A stretch of DNA of 64,000 bases. It comes from Brucellaceae bacterium (GTDB lineage Bacteria; Pseudomonadota; Alphaproteobacteria; Rhizobiales; Rhizobiaceae). The notes beneath the pieces are model-generated. The model was not told the origin of the DNA. It worked only from the letters and a program-made list of their open reading frames with translations, and ran no database searches. Position numbers and translations under genes: made by a program. The DNA is taken from assembly GCA_020637755.1 (NCBI GenBank), contig JACKJW010000008.1:1-64000 (forward strand), in the 5' to 3' direction. Of this stretch, positions 16,287 through 24,567 are shown piece after piece. The stretch's first letter is position 1. Every line of letters begins with the position of its first letter.

Positions 16287-17000
16287 TCAGGCCGCGCTGG
16301 CGTCTCCGAGGTCGCCAAGATAGAGGTGGTGAAGCTTGTCGGGATTGTTGATGAGAGACGCGCAATCGCCGTCATGCACGATGGAACCGCGCCGCATCAC
16401 GTAGGCCCGGTCGCCGATCTGCAGGGCGAGGTTTGCAAACTGTTCGACGAGCACCACGGCAAGGCCCTGGTCGGCCAGCAGGCGCACACCCTTCATCAGG
16501 CGGCTGACGACAACCGGAGCCAGACCCGCCGACATCTCGTCAATCAGGATCACCCGCGGACGGCCAAGCAGCGCGCGGGCGATGACCACCATTTGCTGTT
16601 CACCGCCCGACAACATGCGCGATTGCACGTCACGGCGCGCCTGCAATTCGGGAAACAGCTCATAGGCCTCGCCCAACCCGGCATCGGAATGCATGCCGAC
16701 CAGCAGGTTTTCTTGCGTCGTCATGGTGCCAAAGATCGAGCGGCCCTGCTCCACATGGGCGATGCCGCACAGCGCACGTTTGCCTGCTGCGAGCTTCGTG
16801 ACGTCGTTGCCCATCAGGCTGATCTTGCCCGATGCCACTGGCGTGACACCGGAAATTCCCTCCAGCAACGTGGTCTTGCCGGCACCGTTGGCGCCCAGCA
16901 GCACGCTGATCTCCCCGGAACGCGCGATGATGGACACATCGCGCACGACCGGCACGCCGGAACGGTTGATGGTCAGGTCACCGGTTTCAAGTACATTCAT
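16287..17000 (-). CDS. ABC transporter ATP-binding protein, LivF type
   Basis: 237 aa. Walker A GANGAGKTTL, signature LSGGEQQ, Walker B region VILIDE followed by MSAGLAP, and the switch His region; all intact. LivF-type ATPases pair with a LivG-type ATPase and two permeases in importers for branched-chain amino acids, amides or aromatic and other hydrophobic acids. Start ATG at 17000 overlaps the stop of the permease-ATPase fusion by 4 bases (ATGA), so the two are translationally coupled. Confidence 0.9.
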   Translation of the reverse strand: MNVLETGDLTINRSGVPVVRDVSIIARSGEISVLLGANGAGKTTLLEGISGVTPVASGKISLMGNDVTKLAAGKRALCGIAHVEQGRSIFGTMTTQENLLVGMHSDAGLGEAYELFPELQARRDVQSRMLSGGEQQMVVIARALLGRPRVILIDEMSAGLAPVVVSRLMKGVRLLADQGLAVVLVEQFANLALQIGDRAYVMRRGSIVHDGDCASLINNPDKLHHLYLGDLGDASAA

Positions 17001-18730
17001 TGCTCGCCCGCCTTCTCGAAATCGATGCCCATATAGGCCTTCTTGACCACGGGCATTTCAAGGACCTCGTGTGTAGGTCCGGAAGCCAGCACGCTGCCGA
17101 AATCAAGAACCGTCACATGCGAGCAGGCCGTGCGCACCAGGTCCATGTCATGCTCGATGAGCAGGACCGAGGAGCCGAAGCGAGCGGGAATTTCCGCAAT
17201 GCGTTTGCCGAGCATCACGGCTTCTGCGTAGGACTGACCTGCGGCTGGTTCGTCCAGCAGCAGCACAGGCGGAAGGGCGGAAACGACACCGGCCACATCA
17301 AGCAGGCGGCGTGCGCCGGAATCGATGCCGCTGATCGGCACTTCGGCACGCGGGCATTCCAGCCAGGCCAGCACGGCATCCACCTGTTCGTCCGTCAGTC
17401 CGCCCCCGGACGACAGCCGCAGATATTCGCCAACCGTGAGGTCCGGCGAAATGCGGGTGGTTTGCCAGGTGCGGCGCAATCCGAGTTTTGCCCGCTCTGC
17501 CACGGGCAAACCGTCCACCGGCTTGCCCTGGAAGAGAACCTGCCCTTCATAGCCGTGGTAGCCGTGCATGAAGCCGGTGAGCGCATCCACGAAGGTGGAT
17601 TTGCCCGCGCCGTTCGGACCGATCAGCCCGACGACCGTGCCCTTGGGAACCGAAAGCGACGCCTTGTTGAGTGCCACCACATTGCCGTAGCGGACTGTCA
17701 TTTCGCGGGCTTCCAGTGCCAGCGGGGATTGGTCCTGCGCGCGCGGTGCAGGCAGGCTGGCCGCATCGGCGCGCGGCGCATTGTTCTCCCGTGCGGGCAA
17801 GAACTTGCGCCAAAGGCGGCCAAGCGCCTCGCTGACGGTCTCGCCCGTGCTCAGCGCCTGCACGGCACCGATGCCGAAGACAACGCTGCCGATATCCTGC
17901 GGCAGGGATAGCCTGCGCAGCAGTTCCGGGAACAGGGCCACCATCAGCCCGCCGACAATGGCCCCGGCTGGGAACTGGGCGCCCACCATGATGGCGACGG
18001 CAAACAGAACCAGCGACTGCATCATCGAGAAGTTGTCGATCAACAGCGTCCCCATGTAACCGGCCAGCAGACCGCCCGACATGCCTGCGATGAAGGCGCT
18101 GATCGCAAAGGCGCTGAGCTTGGCTCCGGGAATGGAAATGCCGAGCGACGCTGCGGCGCGTTCCGAATGGCTGACCGCAAGCCAGGAGGCTCCGAGCCGC
18201 GACCGCGACACCATGTCGAGCACGATGGCGACAATCGCATAGACGATCAGCACGAAGACAAAATAGCCTTGGTCGCTCTCGAAACCGGCCGGCCGTGCGA
18301 CCATCTTGAAACTGGTCTGGCCGGGATAGGTGATGGTGCCGAGCACGACGCTGAAAGCCACGGCAAAGCCAAGCGTGACGATGGCCAGGTTGATGCCGCG
18401 CAGGCGCAGCGCCGGAAGCCCGATCACCAGGCCAAAGGGCAGCGCGGCCAGACCACCGAGCAGCAGCCACACCGGCAGGCCGCCGGGAAAGCCGATCAGG
18501 TTGAGATAGCCGACAGTCCACGCGCCGACACCGGCAAAGCTCATCTGGCACAGCGAGATCATTCCGGCCCGCCCGACCACAAGGCCGAGGCTCTGCAGCG
18601 ACATGCCGATGATGAACACCGCCGTCAGAAGGAATATCCAGTATCCCGACAGGAGCAGCAGGCTCAGCACGCCCACCGCAGCCACCGGTGCCGCGATCCT
18701 CAGCGCGGCTGTCACATCACCGCGCTTCAT
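16997..18730 (-). CDS. LivM-LivG fusion: ABC permease and ATPase in one chain
   Basis: 577 aa. Residues 1 to about 310 are a LivM-type permease with many membrane segments and ALRLRGINLAIVTLGFA; a Pro/Ala linker follows; residues about 340-577 are a LivG-type ATPase. Walker A is GPNGAGKSTF and Walker B LLLDEP. The signature region reads SGIDSGARRLLDVA in place of the usual Leu-Ser/Tyr-Gly-Gln-Gln, so the signature helix is atypical, whereas the LivF partner is intact. Membrane protein. Overlaps the LivH-type gene by 14 bases upstream and livF by 4 downstream. Confidence 0.9.
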   Translation of the reverse strand: MKRGDVTAALRIAAPVAAVGVLSLLLLSGYWIFLLTAVFIIGMSLQSLGLVVGRAGMISLCQMSFAGVGAWTVGYLNLIGFPGGLPVWLLLGGLAALPFGLVIGLPALRLRGINLAIVTLGFAVAFSVVLGTITYPGQTSFKMVARPAGFESDQGYFVFVLIVYAIVAIVLDMVSRSRLGASWLAVSHSERAAASLGISIPGAKLSAFAISAFIAGMSGGLLAGYMGTLLIDNFSMMQSLVLFAVAIMVGAQFPAGAIVGGLMVALFPELLRRLSLPQDIGSVVFGIGAVQALSTGETVSEALGRLWRKFLPARENNAPRADAASLPAPRAQDQSPLALEAREMTVRYGNVVALNKASLSVPKGTVVGLIGPNGAGKSTFVDALTGFMHGYHGYEGQVLFQGKPVDGLPVAERAKLGLRRTWQTTRISPDLTVGEYLRLSSGGGLTDEQVDAVLAWLECPRAEVPISGIDSGARRLLDVAGVVSALPPVLLLDEPAAGQSYAEAVMLGKRIAEIPARFGSSVLLIEHDMDLVRTACSHVTVLDFGSVLASGPTHEVLEMPVVKKAYMGIDFEKAGEQ

Positions 18731-19586
18731 CCCAACGCGCTCCTCTCTGCGACCACATCAGCACGGCCAGAATGACCAGGAACGGGACGGCCGAACGGTA
18801 CTGGTTCAGGCCCACGAAGCCGCTTGCAAGCCCCTCGACCACACCGATGAGAATGCCCCCGGCCAGAGCGATCCGGAAACTGTTGAAAGAGCCGACCAGC
18901 GCAGCGGCAAAGGCGGGAACCACCAGCAGGCTGAGCGTTCCGAAATCGGGCGCACGTAGGGGCGCGATCAGCATCAGCGCGATGGTCGTGACGGCGCCGC
19001 TCAGCGCCCAGACACCCAGCGCCAGCAGCCTCACCGGAATGCCCAGCAACTCGGCCGCCATGGGCCGCTCCGAAAGTGCGCGCAGTTGCAGGCCGGTCCG
19101 GGTGCGGCCCAGAAACTGCTCGACCGCAACCGTGAGCACAATGGCAAGGCCGATCGACACCAGCGAGGCGGATGTGACCGTCACACCGGCAAGCCGGATC
19201 CCCGCGCCACCAATCAGATCTGGAAAGGCGCGCGGGTGCTGCCCGCCCGTCAGGCGCAGGCCGAGCGCGATGATGCAGACCAGCAGGGCTGCCGTGACGG
19301 CCGCCTTGACCGACTGTGTCGCGCCTGAAAACCAGATCGTCGTCACGTAGCCGACCACAACGGACGCCAGCGTTCCGGCGACAATGCCTGTGAGGACGGC
19401 CGGAAAGAGCGGGTAGCCCGCCTCGGTCAGGAAGACCATGACAAAGGCACCGATGGCACCCAGCGCCGTGGCGGTGAAATTCACCACGGCAACCAGCCGG
19501 TAGGTGAACACCACGCAGACCCCGAGGATGGCATAGGCGCCCCCTGCGGAAAGGCCCGCGACCGCTGATGTGAAAAGAGAATTCAT
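18717..19586 (-). CDS. ABC transporter permease, LivH type
   Basis: 289 aa from ATG 19586. Hydrophobic throughout with about eight membrane segments; the N-terminus SAGGAYAILGVCVVFTYRLVAVVNF is the LivH start (GxxYALxAxGLxLIYxxxxVxNFA), and the cytoplasmic loop has a coupling-helix stretch (RALSERPMAAELLGIP). The open frame reaches 19784 but that extension is Arg-rich, not membrane-like, and lacks a ribosome site. Pairs with the fused LivM part to form the membrane channel. It lies 58 bases after the binding-protein gene. Confidence 0.9.
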   Translation of the reverse strand: MNSLFTSAVAGLSAGGAYAILGVCVVFTYRLVAVVNFTATALGAIGAFVMVFLTEAGYPLFPAVLTGIVAGTLASVVVGYVTTIWFSGATQSVKAAVTAALLVCIIALGLRLTGGQHPRAFPDLIGGAGIRLAGVTVTSASLVSIGLAIVLTVAVEQFLGRTRTGLQLRALSERPMAAELLGIPVRLLALGVWALSGAVTTIALMLIAPLRAPDFGTLSLLVVPAFAAALVGSFNSFRIALAGGILIGVVEGLASGFVGLNQYRSAVPFLVILAVLMWSQRGARWDEAR

Positions 19587-19644
19587 GGGATGTCCCGAAA
19601 TGAAAGGGAGGGATGGCGGGCATACCGCCATCCCCAGGTTCCGG

Positions 19645-20829
19645 TTACTTCTTGGCCGGCAGGTTGATCCAGTCCGGCGTGATGACCTTCCACGCGCCGC
19701 CTTCAAGCTTGACGACCTTGGTCGCGCGCATCGGGCTGTCGGTCGCGCCCTGGCCGAACTTGAACGGACCGGCGGCGATACCATAGGACTTGGGTTCCAT
19801 CCCTCGCAGGGCTTCCGTCACGCTTTCACGGGTCACGGGACCGTCAATGCCGGCGATGACGTCAGCAATGATCTTGCCGGCGAGATAGCCGCCCTGCGAG
19901 AAGGCGCTCGGCGCAATGCCGGCCTTGGTGACCATCTCGCGCCAGTCCTTGTTGCCTTCGGTTTCCAGCGTGTAGGGTTCCCATTCGGTGCCGACATAGA
20001 TCGGCTGGCTGGACTTGGCGAGCGCGGTGGCGACGCCTTCCGTGTAGCCCGATGCCAGGAACAGCCAGTTGATACCGGTGATGCCCTGCGCGTCAGCGGT
20101 GTTGATCCACTGGACGATGCCCGGCTCGACCTGGTTGGTCAGAACGGCGTCGCAACCCTCGTCACGGGCGCGGATCAGGAACGGCGTCAGGTCACCCTGC
20201 ACCGGCAGTGTCATATCGAGAACCTGGAGCTTGCCGCCGGTGATCTTTTCCCAGTCGGTCAGTGCGTTCTCCATGGCTTCCTTCCACCCGCCGATGACGT
20301 AGTTGAAGGCACAGAGCTTCTTGGCGCCGAGATTTTCGCTGGCGTAGTAGAGCATGGCCGTTGCCAGCGTGTAGGGTCCGGGGTGGGTCGAGACGTTGAC
20401 CGGCGAGGTGTAGCAGACCGGATCGACGCCAAGGCCCTGGACGCTCATCACATTGGAGCGCTGAAGGAGCTGCGAGTTCACGCCGCAATCGAGCAGGCTG
20501 GCGCTGCCCGACATCACAACAACACCGGTGTTGTCGATCAGGTCGCGGGCGGCCTGGGTGGCGACCAGCGGATCGCCGCGGTCGTCGCCCATCGTGTACT
20601 CAACCTTGCAGCCGTTGATGCCTCCAGCAGCATTCAACTGCTCGAAAAAGGCGGCCGTCGCCTTCGGTGCGGCGGAAAAATCCACCGGACCGGTGATGGT
20701 CGAGACCGAGCCGATCTTGATCGAACCACCTTCGCAGGACGGTCCGGCGGCGAGCGCCGCGCCCGCCATGGCCAGCAGGCCGCATCCGGCTGCCGTTGTC
20801 ACTCCCAATGCTTTCTTCAGTGCCTTCAT
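19645..20829 (-). CDS. ABC transporter periplasmic substrate-binding protein (type I, LivJ-like)
   Basis: 394 aa with a clear signal peptide (MKALKK, hydrophobic core, cleavage near ALAA). The mature part is a Leu/Ile/Val-binding-type fold beginning IKIGSVSTITGPVDFS, with GGINGCKVEY and VVVMSGSASLLDC. ATG 20829 follows GAGAGG at a good distance; the longer frame to 20934 is rejected because it would bury the signal peptide. Cysteines in the mature protein could form periplasmic disulfides. It delivers the unknown substrate of the cluster to the LivH/LivMG/LivF-type importer; the ligand may not be an amino acid. Confidence 0.92.
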   Translation of the reverse strand: MKALKKALGVTTAAGCGLLAMAGAALAAGPSCEGGSIKIGSVSTITGPVDFSAAPKATAAFFEQLNAAGGINGCKVEYTMGDDRGDPLVATQAARDLIDNTGVVVMSGSASLLDCGVNSQLLQRSNVMSVQGLGVDPVCYTSPVNVSTHPGPYTLATAMLYYASENLGAKKLCAFNYVIGGWKEAMENALTDWEKITGGKLQVLDMTLPVQGDLTPFLIRARDEGCDAVLTNQVEPGIVQWINTADAQGITGINWLFLASGYTEGVATALAKSSQPIYVGTEWEPYTLETEGNKDWREMVTKAGIAPSAFSQGGYLAGKIIADVIAGIDGPVTRESVTEALRGMEPKSYGIAAGPFKFGQGATDSPMRATKVVKLEGGAWKVITPDWINLPAKK

Positions 20830-20872
20830 GATATTCCTCTCCCTTTCATGATGGTCATGAACCGCAATGCGG

Positions 20873-21334
20873 TCATTTGCTGTCCGCGGCATCTGCCCGC
20901 TGGAACCCGATGAAGACCAGTTCCTCGTCACCATTGACCCAGTGATGCATGGTGCCGGGTCCGAAAACGATCACATCGCCCGGCCCGAAATCGAATTTGG
21001 AGGCCATGGATCCGTCCGGCGCATCGTTGCCCATGGTGGCGTGGCCGGAGACGATATAGGCGATGTAGGTGTCCGGGCCTTCGTGGCTGACGATCTTGCC
21101 GCCGGGTGCCACGCGCCCCTCGAAAACCTTGTAACCCTCCATGCCCGACCAGAGCTGGCCATAGCTGAAGCCTTCATTGGCCTTGCCGGCAATTTCCGGA
21201 ATGGCCGTGAGGGCCGGGGCAGCGCTGGTCTGCACCTGAGGGACACCCTGTGCGTCATCAAGGATGACATGGACGTCCGCCAAAGCGGCAGCCGGGACAA
21301 GTGCAAGCAAAAGGCCAGGAATTGTCTTTTTCAC
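20873..21334 (-). CDS. Secreted cupin-domain protein
   Basis: 153 aa from a GTG at 21334 preceded by GGGAGGATATC; no ATG in frame gives a signal peptide, and with this GTG the protein begins MKKTIPGLLLALVPAAALA as a signal peptide. The mature part has a single cupin barrel: SHEGPDTYIAYIVSGHATMG and FGPGDVIVFGPGTMHHWVNG with candidate metal ligands His in SHEG and the HH pair. Periplasmic. It lies between the SDR and the binding-protein gene, so may act on or bind the substrate before uptake. No enzymatic class can be assigned. Confidence 0.8.
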   Translation of the reverse strand: MKKTIPGLLLALVPAAALADVHVILDDAQGVPQVQTSAAPALTAIPEIAGKANEGFSYGQLWSGMEGYKVFEGRVAPGGKIVSHEGPDTYIAYIVSGHATMGNDAPDGSMASKFDFGPGDVIVFGPGTMHHWVNGDEELVFIGFQRADAADSK

Positions 21335-21389
21335 GATATCCTCCCAGATGTTCGTGCTCACCCTGCCCGTCTCATCCGGGCAGAAATCC

Positions 21390-22181
21390 TTACGCGGTGC
21401 GGATGCCGTATCCGCCATCGACATAGACCGGATGGGCAACCGAGAAGGGCAAGCCGCCCGATGCCAGCATGGCCACCGTCTCGCCCACGTCGCGCTCCTC
21501 ACCCCAGCGGTTCATCGGCACATGGCCCGCCGAGATATGCGCCTCGATGGCCGCGGTGGGCGACCCCTCGCCCTCGGTCGTCATGGCCGTGCGGATGAAG
21601 CCCGGCCGCACTTCATGGACCTGGATGCCGGATTGCGCGAGCGTCAGCGCAAACAGCCCGGCCACCATCGAAAGCGCTGACTTCGAGATGCAATATTCCG
21701 GAATGGCCACCGACACATGATTGGCGGCAATCGAGGTGATGAAGACCATCGAACGGTTGAAGGGGCCGGCTCCCGCTTCGGTCATCAGCCGCGCCACCGC
21801 TTGTGCGAGAAAGAAGTTGCCGCGCAGGTTGATACCCAGGTTGTGATCGAAGGCATGGGGCGTCAGCGTCAGCACGTCTGCAAGCTGGAGTGGCGCCACA
21901 CCCGCATTGTTGACCATGCAGTCAATGCCGCCAAAGGCATCCCAGGCAGCCTGTGCCAATGCCGCGTGGCTCGAAAGATCGGCAATATCCCCTTTCAGGA
22001 AATGTACGCCCGCACCGGCGGACTTGGCCGCATCGACCGTCGCGCGGGCCGTGCCGTCATCATGCAGGTCGATCAGCACGAGATCGAAGCCGCGCGCAGC
22101 CAGCGCCATCGCGCAGCCGCGCCCCAGACCCTGCCGTCCGCCGGTGACAACGGCAACCGGTCTTTTTCTTGCAACTGACAT
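21390..22181 (-). CDS. Short-chain dehydrogenase/reductase, FabG-like
   Basis: 263 aa. The cofactor motif is TGGRQGLG (the middle SxG is RQG), LIDLHDD suggests NAD, VNNAGVAP is the NNAG motif, catalytic Ser in FITSIAANH and YCISK as YxxxK, PGFIRTAM and a C-terminal VDGGYG. It is the first gene of the transporter group, 56 bases before the secreted cupin gene. Probably a 3-hydroxyacyl or alcohol dehydrogenase of the catabolic pathway; not specific enough to name. Confidence 0.85.
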   Translation of the reverse strand: MSVARKRPVAVVTGGRQGLGRGCAMALAARGFDLVLIDLHDDGTARATVDAAKSAGAGVHFLKGDIADLSSHAALAQAAWDAFGGIDCMVNNAGVAPLQLADVLTLTPHAFDHNLGINLRGNFFLAQAVARLMTEAGAGPFNRSMVFITSIAANHVSVAIPEYCISKSALSMVAGLFALTLAQSGIQVHEVRPGFIRTAMTTEGEGSPTAAIEAHISAGHVPMNRWGEERDVGETVAMLASGGLPFSVAHPVYVDGGYGIRTA

Positions 22182-22509
22182 GCTGCCCTCCCTACGCTGC
22201 CGCTCTTTGTCAGCGTGAACTCTGGATCGCGCTACTGACGGCTCTGGTCAGGAATGACGTCCCACCTGCGCACCCAACCGGCTCCGGCTGGATAGCCAAG
22301 ACAGGGCTCCTCCCTTGGAAACCACTCTATGCAAGGCTGGAAAGGGCCTTTGACGGTGCAGGCACTATTTCTTTGCAGGCCCGGCGCAGCGTGGCAGCGC
22401 TATCGAACTCTGCAAAAATGTCCGCTGGATCAGCCCAAAATACTTCAGGCGGGCATGATTAGCCCGCCCGCAAATGCATTGTTGAAAGTTGGTCGGATGG
22501 AGCAGGGAC
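22182..22509. other. Intergenic region, 328 bases, between AraC gene and SDR-cupin-transporter genes
   Basis: Both flanking genes are on the - strand, so this should hold the end of the AraC transcript (hairpin at 22448-22468) and the promoter of the transporter group. I see no convincing sigma-70 or sigma-54 promoter and no AraC-type repeat pair by eye. No protein-like frame with codon bias was seen. Confidence 0.6.
22448..22468 (-). terminator. Possible terminator of the AraC-type regulator gene
   Basis: Perfect 7-bp GC-only arms GGCGGGC (22448-22454) and GCCCGCC (22462-22468), 7-nt loop, 41 bases past the AraC stop on the - strand. The following - strand sequence TGAAGTATTTTGG has only a short T-run, so termination may be weak. 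Confidence 0.45.
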
Positions 22510-23493
22510 TCAGTTGTCCTTGCGCGACCCCGCCGCGCCATGGGCCATAACCTCGCGGGGGGAATAGCCGAACTGCGACTTGAAGGCCCGGTTGAAGCTG
22601 GACACATTTGCAAAACCCATCGAATAGGCAATTTCGCAGATCAGTTGCTGGCGGCCCTCGTTGCGCTCAAGCTCCATCCGGCACATTTCCAGCCGACGCT
22701 TGCGAACCCAGCGCATGGGCGATGTGCCTTCAGCGGCAAAGATTTCCGAAAGGTAGCGGGCGCTGATGCCGATGCCGTTGGCAATGGCCAGCGGGCTCAG
22801 TTCATCATCGTCCAGATGATCGTCGATGTAGCGGCGCGCCCGCTCCAAGATCATGCGGCGGCCGCGATTTGACGCGGCAGGCCCCGGCTGCACCGTGGAG
22901 GTGATGACCTCGCCGATGAAGCTCAGGACGGATTGCGAGAAGACGCGCGCACCCCGGTCACTCAACCGGATGCCTTCCGACAGAAGGCCATACATCATCT
23001 TGCTTGCGGCAAGGCCGAGCCCCCCCTGCATGTCCAGCGCCAGCCCCAGCACGGTATCAACCGACAGGGCATGGGAGCGCAGAAGCTTGGACGGCATGCG
23101 CAGCCAGATTGCATCCAGCGTGTCCGACATGGCAATTTGGTATTCATCGCGCGTGTTCAGCAGCGCCATCGTCCCCTGACCAATCACACACTCGCCGTCC
23201 TTTTGCCTGTCGTGGCGCAGATGGCGGATGGACATAGAGCCGGCAAGTGGCAGGCAAGCAAAGTACTGGCCTTCGTCGCCTTCTGACATGTGGCGCTCAA
23301 GGTGGCGGGAGATGGAGTTACGAGCGGTGTGCGTCGACCGGATCAGCGAAAGGTCGCCGATCGGCGAGACTTCAAAGCGCGCGACCGCATCAGGTGACCA
23401 GTCGAGGTCAACGGGGGTAAATATGGAACCGACGATTTCGGGATCAAAGGCCCGCATGGTGATGACAGAATTTCCCGATGCATCTGCGGCCAT
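22510..23493 (-). CDS. AraC-family transcriptional regulator
   Basis: 327 aa from ATG 23493, which follows GGGGAGGAG. The C-terminal 100 residues hold the two helix-turn-helix motifs (LSPLAIANGIGISARYLSEIF; ICEIAYSMGFANVSSFNRAF) and FGYSPREV. The N-terminal part resembles the AraC-type ligand-binding domain of activators such as FeaR/XylS (ERHMSEGDEGQYFACLPLAG, QGTMALLNTRDEY). It is upstream and co-oriented with the transporter and catabolic genes, so likely activates them in response to the substrate. The longer frame to 23592 is rejected on the ribosome site. Confidence 0.88.
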   Translation of the reverse strand: MAADASGNSVITMRAFDPEIVGSIFTPVDLDWSPDAVARFEVSPIGDLSLIRSTHTARNSISRHLERHMSEGDEGQYFACLPLAGSMSIRHLRHDRQKDGECVIGQGTMALLNTRDEYQIAMSDTLDAIWLRMPSKLLRSHALSVDTVLGLALDMQGGLGLAASKMMYGLLSEGIRLSDRGARVFSQSVLSFIGEVITSTVQPGPAASNRGRRMILERARRYIDDHLDDDELSPLAIANGIGISARYLSEIFAAEGTSPMRWVRKRRLEMCRMELERNEGRQQLICEIAYSMGFANVSSFNRAFKSQFGYSPREVMAHGAAGSRKDN

Positions 23494-23642
23494 CTGACGT
23501 CTCCTCCCCGAAAGCGCGAGCGCATACCTCTTGACCTGCCGGACCTTGCCATCCCCAACTTGGCTCCGGCAGCCGGAAACGGGATGAGGCACTTTGCGAA
23601 GTCGAAGTCACAATAACATCCGGACTTGACGTTGTCCATCCT

Positions 23643-23669
23643 TTGTCGGATTGTCCGACAATACGACAA
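23643..23669. promoter_or_regulatory. Nested palindromic operator, probable GntR (FCD) site
   Basis: Symmetric about C23656: inner dyad ATTGTC-C-GACAAT (23650-23662) and outer halves TTGTC (23643-23647) and GACAA (23665-23669). The two 13-base arms match at 12 of 13 positions. TTGTC/GACAA is the usual half-site style of FadR/FCD-type GntR regulators. It lies 35 bases before the GntR start and 150 bases from the divergent AraC start, and overlaps the -10 region of a possible promoter with TTGACG at 23626-23631. Autoregulation and control of the divergent cluster are inferred. Confidence 0.7.
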
Positions 23670-23703
23670 TGCAACCTCAAGCATGTCGACCGGGAGGGCA
23701 AAA

Positions 23704-24486
23704 ATGGCTTTGGAGACCACACGGCGCGGAACGACTCTGGGCAGCCTGAAGCTGGAGCCTGGCTACAAGCGCGTGGCCAATGCCATTGAGGAACAGATTC
23801 TTGCCGGCCACATCAAGACCGGCGAGTTGCTTCCGACAGAGACCGAACTGGCCGACATTCTGGGTGTTCATCGCTCGACCGTGCGCGAAGGCATAAGGGC
23901 GCTCGAAAATTCCGGTCTTGTCCAGCGCGGTGCCGGAATGCGGTTGAAGGTCTGCGTTCCGGAGGTCTCGGCCATCGGCTCGCAGATCGCACGCGCGCTC
24001 GGGCTGCGCCAGGTCAGCTTCTTCGAGCTGTGGGAGATGCAGATGCTGCTGGAACCTTTCGCTGCCGGGCATGCCGCGTCCCGCATTACTGACAGCCTGG
24101 CCAAGGAACTGAAGCGCAACGTCGCCGAATTGCGCGACAACCTGGAAGACGACGATCTCGTCGTTCGCAATGATACCGAATTCCATCAGCTCATCGCGGA
24201 AGCGGCGGGCAATTCCGCCCTGTCACTGTCCTCGGCTCCAATCGGCGCCCTGCTCTTCTCGGCAACCGTCAATCTCTACTCGGCGGTGCCGCAGGCACGC
24301 CACAGGCTGCTGAAATCCCACGAGTCCATTCTGGAGGCAGTCGTGGCGCACGACCGGCAGACAGCCGAACTCTGGATGACGCGCCATATCCAGGATTTCC
24401 ATCGTGGCTATACGCTGCTCGGCGCTGACATGAACGCACCAATCCAGCTTGATCCCCGCGCCGTGGATTTCCTGCGCCTGGCTTGA
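23704..24486 (+). CDS. GntR-family regulator, FadR/FCD subfamily
   Basis: 260 aa from ATG 23704, with GGGAGGG 5 bases upstream; the upstream ATGs in frame (23626, 23683) lie within or beside the operator and lack a ribosome site. N-terminal winged helix (VANAIEEQILAGHIKTGELL, LPTETELADILGVHRSTVREGIRAL) and C-terminal FCD ligand domain (FFELWEMQMLLEPFAAG; candidate metal ligands in NDTEFHQLI and HES). FCD domains bind organic acids. Divergent from the AraC gene, so a second regulator of the catabolic cluster is likely, with release on binding a pathway acid. Confidence 0.9.
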   Translation: MALETTRRGTTLGSLKLEPGYKRVANAIEEQILAGHIKTGELLPTETELADILGVHRSTVREGIRALENSGLVQRGAGMRLKVCVPEVSAIGSQIARALGLRQVSFFELWEMQMLLEPFAAGHAASRITDSLAKELKRNVAELRDNLEDDDLVVRNDTEFHQLIAEAAGNSALSLSSAPIGALLFSATVNLYSAVPQARHRLLKSHESILEAVVAHDRQTAELWMTRHIQDFHRGYTLLGADMNAPIQLDPRAVDFLRLA

Positions 24487-24567
24487 ACAACGGGCCGCCC
24501 GAAGGACCGGAACACCGCGCGCAAAGGCTTGGCGGAACCGCATCACATTAACGGACACTCAGGCAAA

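Noticed and set aside
19570..20913. Long + strand open frame opposite the substrate-binding protein gene
   Set aside because: Antisense shadow; Gly/Arg/Asp-rich composition, no domains, no ribosome site.
22182..22509. Possible small gene or AraC-type operator in the gap
   Set aside because: No frame with codon bias or ribosome site, and no clear direct-repeat pair by eye.
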